Assembly (NCBI GenBank): GCA_023313575.1
Contig: JAJTTP010000015.1
Coordinates: forward strand, 992,001-1,056,000
Length of the DNA stretch: 64,000 bases
Origin: Eutypella sp. D-1
Taxonomy: Eukaryota; Ascomycota; Sordariomycetes; Xylariales; Diatrypaceae
Reading direction: 5' to 3'
Below, piece after piece: positions 57,660 through 64,000 of this stretch (the stretch's first letter is position 1; each line of letters opens with the position of its first letter). Both the position numbers and the translations under genes were made by a program. The notes under the pieces are model-generated. The model had not been told where the DNA came from. It saw nothing but the letters and a program-made list of their open reading frames with translations, and did no database searches.

Positions 57660-58894
57660 ATGTCTCGAGGGGGTACTACGCTCTACGTGACTGGTTTTAG
57701 CCACGGCACGCGTGCTCGCGACCTCGCCTACGAATTCGAACGGTATGTCAACTATCCTCGCCGGTGAAATCGATCGACCGTCGTCGTCCCCCGTCCCGAT
57801 GCGGTTCATGCCATCGTCCTTCCTCTCCTCGTCCTAGCTTCAATCCCCTCTTCGGCCACGCCCGTGCCCACGTCTTCCTCGTCTTCCTCGGCTTCGTCGA
57901 GTATCCCGCCCGAATCGGCGTCTTCTTGTTACGCTCCCACCTCCCTCGCCCTTCATCTCCATACCAGTTATTTTTTTCTTCGATCGAGCGGTCGTATACC
58001 ATTTTCATAGGTGCATCGGGCACAAACCGCCTGTAGATTCTGTGGCGGAAACGGGAAAGCTCTACGCAACCGATGCGAAGACCACTGGGAAAGTCCATCT
58101 CTCGTTTGTTGATTACTGACATGCCAATTTTTTGTTTTTAGCTATGGCCGACTTGTGCGATGTGATATTCCCGCTCCTCGATCCGCCAGCAGCAGACTGT
58201 AAGTCTTTCCCAGTTCCTGATAAAATTTCCAATTATTAATATAGTCCTATAGCTTTGCATTCGTCGAATATGAGGATCGTCGTGATGCCGATGATGCTTA
58301 TCATGAGATGCACAACAAGCGCATTGGACGCGACGATATCCTGAAGATCGAGGTAAGCATCATCAATCAATCTACGTCCCGGGAAATGTCACATCTTACT
58401 GATAATCATACAGTGGGCCCGCACTCCTCCTTCGGCCTCTTGGCGCTTTGACTCTGGACGAGACCGTGATCGACGCGACAGTGGCAGACGCTCCCCTCGT
58501 CGTGGTCGTTCTCCTTCTCCTCGTCGTAGCACTCGCGACTACTCTCCTCGCAAGGACGACCGTCGTGACCGCGACCGTGGTGATAGGGACTACGATCGCG
58601 AGCGTGACTACGACCGCGACCGCCGCGACACCCGTGATCGCTCGCGCAGCCCAGACCCTCGGTAGGATATCCCGTCTCTACGATTTGAGTACTGAATGCA
58701 TGCTAATACCCTGTAGTGACCGGGATGGTAAGGACGACCGAGAGGACCGCGACCGCCGTGACAACGGCACCAACGGCGAGGACCGCAAGCGTAAGATGAT
58801 TCTCGACCCCCCTGATGATAGTACAGCAACTAACTCCTTGGTAGCTCTCGACAGCCCACCTCCCCAACACGATGATCTCGATGTTGCAGAGTGA
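57660..58894 (+). CDS. srp1: SR-family splicing factor, Srp1 type (one RRM plus RS/RD tail)
   Basis: Nuclear RNA-binding protein of the SR family, expected to promote exon/intron recognition. Exons: 57660-57742, 58142-58198, 58253-58352, 58414-58661, 58717-58894; 221 residues. Residues 1-85 are an RRM: RNP2 is TLYVTGF and RNP1 lies in SRLFAFVEYEDRRDADDAY. LAYEFERYGRLVRCDIPAPR and LKIEWARTPP closely resemble the fission-yeast Srp1 pattern. The tail is rich in RS, RD and RR dipeptides (SGRRSPRRGRSPSPRR, then many RD/DR), and ends acidic (HDDLDVAE). Intron 1 is 399 nt, the longest in this gene, and interrupts the RRM just after FER. The start ATG (GCCATGTCT) has a good context. Confidence 0.93.
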
Positions 58895-61800
58895 TAAGTA
58901 TACCTGGGCTTCTACTGAAATTGGTACTCAATGTTTCCGCGAAAGGATGATAAAGAAAAAGGTTTTGCTTGTCTGGGCTTTGATTTCCCGGTTGATTTTT
59001 ACGTTGAGCCATCACTCATCTTTTAGTTTCGATTCGGAACCCCTATACGAAACATGTCCATGAGGCTCACTGGCTATAGCGAGGATGTCGAAGATCCGGG
59101 GCTTGTCGCTGCAGGCCATACAGGAAGGTTACTAGGTTGTCGATCGGCCGTAGTTGATTCCATACCCTCCCGTAGCGAACCCGGATTAGCTAGGTAGTAA
59201 TTGTATTTGTAGCTGCATTCTCCTTTTCCTCTCCAATTATGCGAATTGTGGCTTAGGTGATGATGGTGACAGGTGACAATTCTATCTTGTAGATGAGTCC
59301 ATTCAAAGATTTAAGTGCCATAGATGATGCAGGTCACCGGTGACTCCTATCAGCTTCGAAGGAATGTCGTCTGTAGGCAGCCTAATGTGCCATCCGGTCA
59401 CGAGCAAAGACCAAGAGGACACTCTTACCATTTTCTAGCATCCTAACCAACCACCTACCTAGCGAAAGCAAGATCACACACCGCGGAGAAAACGGGGGGC
59501 ATTCGTAACCTCGGAGCGAGCTGCTTACCTGGCCGACTGGGTTGGCTGCGGGCATTGCGGGTTGAACCGCCCGAAGTCATGTGGACCGCCCGCCTTTTAC
59601 CACAGCCCAAGTGGAAAAGTTGATCCACCTCGGTGCGTGCCCTCTACATACGTATACGTAAAGATCTACTCTTAAAAGAATGTACTTTTATAGCATATTT
59701 TACTTATTGGAGATGATGGAACTCCGTGAGCAAGTGTGGGCGTTGTCCTTTTCTCCTGGAAACTGTTCTTGTGGGTTCTCATTTTGCCCGACATCGCGGA
59801 CGGGGGACGGGGACGTTCCCAGAAATGAGGGAGGGGGGGGATATGTTAGGACGGACGACACCCGATCGAACACCCATTAGCGGAGACGTCAAACCGGCAC
59901 AGCCAGCCAGCCCGGCTTTCGTCGGCCCCCCGGTCCTATCGACTAGAGGCTTCTTAGCCGAATAGGTAACTATAGGAAATATGTACTATATATGTACATA
60001 GTGTATGTATGTATACAGTTGGTTTAGTAAACGACCGATCCGGTTCTCGTCTCTACCCTACCTTTGGAGGGCAGCAAGGCCAGGCAAGAAGGTTCCTACA
60101 TAGGAGGGGAATGGCGTCAAGTTCTGTCTAGTTTATGTTATGTCACTTGCGCCCCCTTGCCGGTCAGGTGATAGGTGTGGGTGGGCGGGCTCCTATGACG
60201 TTAGTTCTGGAGAGGGATGTCCAGGGCTAGGGAACTTGGAGGGCTGAAGGGGGTGTGTGCCCAGCTTGCCAGCTTGCTAGGCTCTAGCCCATACACACCA
60301 ACTCTATCCTTGGGTAGACGTCACAGTTAGGAATGTAGAGTATATCGATACAGCAACGATATCTCTCCTGGCACTAGAGAGAAGCTGCCTTCCAATATCC
60401 TGTCATCTTAGCAAGATCTGATAAGCCCAGGCAGCTCGATACATAGATGGATGAACGGTATATCATGTACGGGTATCACTTATACGGGTCCTATTTATAG
60501 TCATAGGAATCCCTAGCTATTCTACGGAAGGGGGTGATAGATCGATAGAGACGGCTAATTCGTAGGCTGGCAAGCCTAGAATATATCTATCTAACTAGGC
60601 ATGTATGGGCAGTAGATGGATAGAAACACTAAAAAGCCATCGAAACATGTACCTGTCCGGCAGGGCAAGGGATCCGGCGCATATTTAGTAGTAGACCATT
60701 GGCCGAAATCCCCGCGATACGTTTGCCGAACTTTGCCGTTGTCTAAAGCTCTAGACCTCCCTTTTTTTCTTTTTTTAAGTAAAATAATATTGGGGACCGA
60801 CAATGGTCTTGTCGTCTCCGGCCAATCCTTGGCTTGCTAGAGCTATCTCTCCCATAGCTATGCTCTAGGCCCTCCTTGGCCCTGGAGGTCTCGGTGAGCC
60901 TCATATCATGTATGTATATACTTACTTAGGTACCTAAGTATGGTAGGCAATAAGTTTTCGTCCCCCAATGAAATACCTAGATTTACACCTTGAGAGCACA
61001 TAAGCACAGGCAAATCAAAATCTTTTATATGACCTGAATCTAAATAGTTCTAAATAGTTACCTCAAGCGCAAGTTGAAAAAAAAGAAGAAACCTAAAACC
61101 GGGGACTTGGAATTCAGTCCTACCTAAGTACGGAGTACCCTAGGTACCTATAAACGGCGCTATATGCAGGCAAAGAAAGTGCACACATGCACTAATGACA
61201 CAGCTGCGCAGCGGACCGTAGACCAATCATCTGCGCCCTCAGTTTCCGAAAAGTTTATCATTAGCGTGCCCGTCCTGCCGTCCAGCCCATTTGAACGTCC
61301 ACGCTCCGGGGTTCCTCCTCCAGGGCTCTAAATCTAAATAAACCAAAAACGTGAGCACCTACTGGATCTACCTAGTAACTGAACTGAACTACCTACCTTT
61401 ACTTGGTACACTTACTCCAGCTTTCATACTGCCCAGGTGCTACCCCGATAGCTGCTGCTACGCTACACCTGACCTTTTTTCCAAATTTAATTCTTTTATT
61501 TTATTTTTGGATCAACTTCACCAGGGGCTCTTTATTAGGATTCTGTGCTCCCATCAGTTGACCTCCATCCCCCTGTGGTCCATTGGGTGCTTCTAGAGAG
61601 AAACCCGTGACACAACGCATTGACATCCTACATCCCGACATTCGTTTCTTCCCAAGCAACCGGTCATCCCATCCGTATTTGAGATTCCGATAGCCGCCGC
61701 TTACGGCGCCGAGTCACCTTTTATTTTTTGTAGAGCGTATCCCGGCTTTGCTCTCCCGGCTTTTTGCTCTCCCGACTTTTTGCAATTCATCCTTACCACT

Positions 61801-62270
61801 TCCTCTTCGTCTCTATCTAGATAACCAGATTATCCATCCAAGACCCCCCCCCCCCCCCCCCCCCCGAATCTCGAGACGATCGTATTATTCTCCCACCTCA
61901 CCCCCCCGTCACACGCAGTCACGATACACCGATAAACACCCACGCGGATCCCTGGACCGAAGAAACGACGGCAATATGTTCTCGCAAATAACGAGACCTC
62001 TCTGATGAACGCCTCTCTCCCCTTCACCGTCGCATCGCAGTAGTCCATATCCCTCCGTCCTCTTCTTAAGGCTAAATCCTTTCGCGCGCGCGGGGACTGT
62101 ATACGTGCTTTTCTATAACTCGAAGAGAGGAATTAGATGTTATCTCGCATCTGCTGTGCGGCGCCGACAACCTTCCCTATCCTCCTTGCGACGTCTCCTC
62201 GTCCTTCCTCCCGCTACTACCTTGTGTCGCAAACCCCCCATAGATAGCCTCGCTTGGCCAGTATATCAAT
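58895..62270. other. Gene-free spacer, srp1 to mitochondrial carrier
   Basis: About 3.4 kb with AGGTACCT palindromes (near 60930 and 61140), a C22 run (61844-61865) and a pyrimidine-rich leader for the carrier gene. No coding region can be supported. Confidence 0.6.
61844..61865 (+). repeat. Poly(C)22 homopolymer
   Basis: Twenty-two consecutive C on the sense strand, about 405 bp before the carrier start codon. Its true length is prone to sequencing error. Confidence 0.85.
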
Positions 62271-63732
62271 ATGGCGACTGTACGTATATTGTCTTGTGTG
62301 TGCCGCAGCACGGCCGCCGAACCGGATCGCTCGATGCGCTGGCCCCGCCAAACTCACGGGTCCAGTATCCGGCAAGAACGAAGCAGCAAGCTGACGAAAA
62401 TCCCCCCCCCCCCTTCTAGAGACCCGAAGATGCCATCAAGGCCAAGTACGCCCCCGGCGATCGAACGGAAAAGTTCCGGGACTTCTTCTCCCAGCCGGTA
62501 GTCGCCGCCTTCTGCGCCGGCGGCGTGGCCGGCGCCGTCTCCCGCACCGTCGTCTCGCCCCTCGAGCGCCTCAAGATCCTGTTCCAGGTCCAGAGCGTCG
62601 GCCACACCGAATATAAGCTGTCGGTCGGGAAGGCGCTCGCGAAGATGTGGAGGGAAGAAGGCTGGAGGGGCTTCATGGCCGGCAATGGCACCAACTGCAT
62701 CCGCATCGTCCCGTACTCCGCCGTTCAGTTCGGCAGCTACAACCTTTACAAGCGGGTAGGTTACCCGGGCAAAACTTCTTTTTCTTTCAACAGTGAAAGG
62801 GACTAGAGCAAGCTGGTCTGTGTGTCCATGACAATTCAGTGACTGATCGCGCACCCTCTTTACTAGCGTTTCTTCGAAGAATACCCCGATGCGCCCCTGG
62901 CACCTTTGGAGAGGCTGGTATGCGGAGGACTAGCAGGCATCACATCGGTCGTGTTCACGTACCCGCTCGACATCGTGCGCACGCGGTTATCTATCCATTC
63001 GGCGTCCTTCGCGGCCCTGGGCGAAAAACCGAAGGACGGCAAACTCCCGGGCATGTGGACCACCCTGGTGGCGATGTACAAGCAGGAGGGAGGCCTGCCC
63101 GCCCTATACCGGGGCTTAATACCTACGGTGGCCGGCGTCGCCCCATACGTACGTCCCGTCCCGTCCCTCCTTACCCCTCACTCCCTCTTGCTCGGCACGA
63201 CGCCTACGTTGCGCGATTGATCGGGGGCGGTGATTGCTTACGCTTTTCCACAGGTTGGCTTGAACTTCATGACATACGAATTCGTACGGAAATACCTGAC
63301 GCCTGAGGGCGACAAGAACCCCAACGCCGGGCGGAAACTCCTCGCCGGTGCCGTGTCCGGCGCCGTCGCACAGACTTGTACATATCCATTGTAGGTTGAC
63401 ACCCCTTCCTTCGTCCCTCCCTCCGCCCCTCTTCCGGGCAAGTTTAGTATGGGCACGTGACTTACTATTTCCGTCTTGTCTTGTCTTTTTTTTACAGTGA
63501 TGTACTGCGCCGGAGATTCCAGATCAACACGATGTCGGGCATGGGGTACCAGTACAAGTCCATCGGCGACGCGGTCAAGGTGATCGTCACGCAAGAGGGC
63601 ATCCGGGGCCTCTACAAGGGCCTGCTCCCCAACCTGCTCAAGGTGGCGCCTAGCATGGCCGCCAACTGGCTCAGCTTCGAGGTGACGCGCGACCTCCTCG
63701 TCGGACTGAAACCGGAGCCCGTCGACTTATGA
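62271..63732 (+). CDS. Mitochondrial carrier, YPR011C (APS/PAPS transporter) type
   Basis: Six-helix inner-membrane carrier (SLC25). Exons: 62271-62279, 62420-62755, 62867-63148, 63254-63390, 63498-63732; 332 residues. All three repeats show the carrier signature: SRTVVSPLERLKILFQVQ, FTYPLDIVRTRLSIH, and CTYPFDVLRRRFQI, where the last is joined across the final intron. Each is followed by its helix-pair motif (EEGWRGFMAGNGTNCIRIVP, EGGLPALYRGLIPTVAGVAP, EGIRGLYKGLLPNLLKVAP). GNGTNCIRIVPYSAVQFGSY and VSPLER point to the Aac2/SCaMC/YPR011C branch. YPR011C moves adenosine 5'-phosphosulfate and PAPS; substrate assignment here is by resemblance only. No EF-hands, so not SCaMC. The first coding exon is only three codons (MAT); this start is the least certain part. 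Confidence 0.9.
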
Positions 63733-64000
63733 TAACATAGAAGAGAGAGAGAAAGGTAGTGACTTGAGTTGAAATTTGAGTTGCCGTGGCGGGTTTTGGG
63801 ATCATAGAAGCGGGCGCTGGGCCGGGCCGGGCTGGGGGTTAAATAGAGAAAAAAAAAGAAAGGAAAAACTTGAGCCACCAATCCGATCGATCGATCGATG
63901 GGCACATACATAGGTTTCTCTTTTCTTTCTTAAGCCCATCGGCAGCACTTTATATCTTATTTTTATCTGGGCGGAACCTCATCTTCATCATAGGGAAAAG
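63733..64000. other. 3' flank of the carrier gene
   Basis: 3' UTR-like sequence with a (CGAT)4 tract at 63884-63899; the window ends here. Confidence 0.6.

Overview
This window looks like a euchromatic stretch of a filamentous ascomycete (Pezizomycotina) chromosome, most likely a sordariomycete. The support is short introns with GTANGT donors and CTAAC/CTGAC branch sites just before the acceptor, typical fungal families (F-box, C2H2 plus fungal-specific activator domain, CFEM-like GPI protein, fungal-rhodopsin domain, fungal Hv1), a nuclear complex I 19.3 kDa subunit, and long gene-poor spacers full of TACCTA/TAGGTA motifs. The order and species cannot be fixed by eye.

Fourteen protein genes can be supported, and I rebuilt their exons by hand. 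From left to right: the 3' part of a Tctex-type dynein light chain (134-696, +); an F-box protein (4593-5705, +); choline-phosphate cytidylyltransferase (8681-10277, +); a C2H2 zinc-finger transcription factor with a fungal activator domain (19494-23489, +); a CBM48/AMPK-glycogen-binding-like protein with a 1.57 kb intron (27006-30502, +); an RNF10/Mag2-type RING E3 ligase (32537-34583, +); a class 1A dihydroorotate-dehydrogenase-like enzyme (35700-36878, +); an Hv1 voltage-gated proton channel (37366-38366, +); a CFEM-like GPI-anchored protein with a GC-AG intron (39603-40520, +); complex I subunit NUO19.3/PSST (41316-42156, -); a fungal-rhodopsin plus fucose-permease-type MFS fusion protein (46899-49869, +); an uncharacterised HELGH-motif (putative zinc metallopeptidase-like) protein (51507-53587, -); an inositol-monophosphatase family enzyme (54012-55244, -); an Srp1-type SR splicing factor (57660-58894, +); and, fifteenth if the partial dynein gene is counted, a mitochondrial carrier of the YPR011C (APS/PAPS) type (62271-63732, +).

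The spacers between genes are long (up to 9.2 kb). They hold microsatellites, poly(C) runs, a palindromic AGGTACCT motif family, a compact segment able to fold like a structured RNA (1892-2001), and a frameshifted LINE reverse-transcriptase relic (about 50063-50432). No rRNA gene, CRISPR array, intact transposon or secondary-metabolite cluster was seen, and no convincing tRNA was found. The genes do not form one pathway: this is an ordinary mix of housekeeping (lipid synthesis, respiration, splicing, ribosome quality control, sulfur-nucleotide transport) and regulatory or surface functions. The most unusual items are the HELGH protein, whose catalytic-looking motif is assembled from three exons including a 19-nt microexon; the sensor-like/transporter fusion; and the GC-AG intron. 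All exon models are inferred from splice signals and family conservation, not from transcripts.
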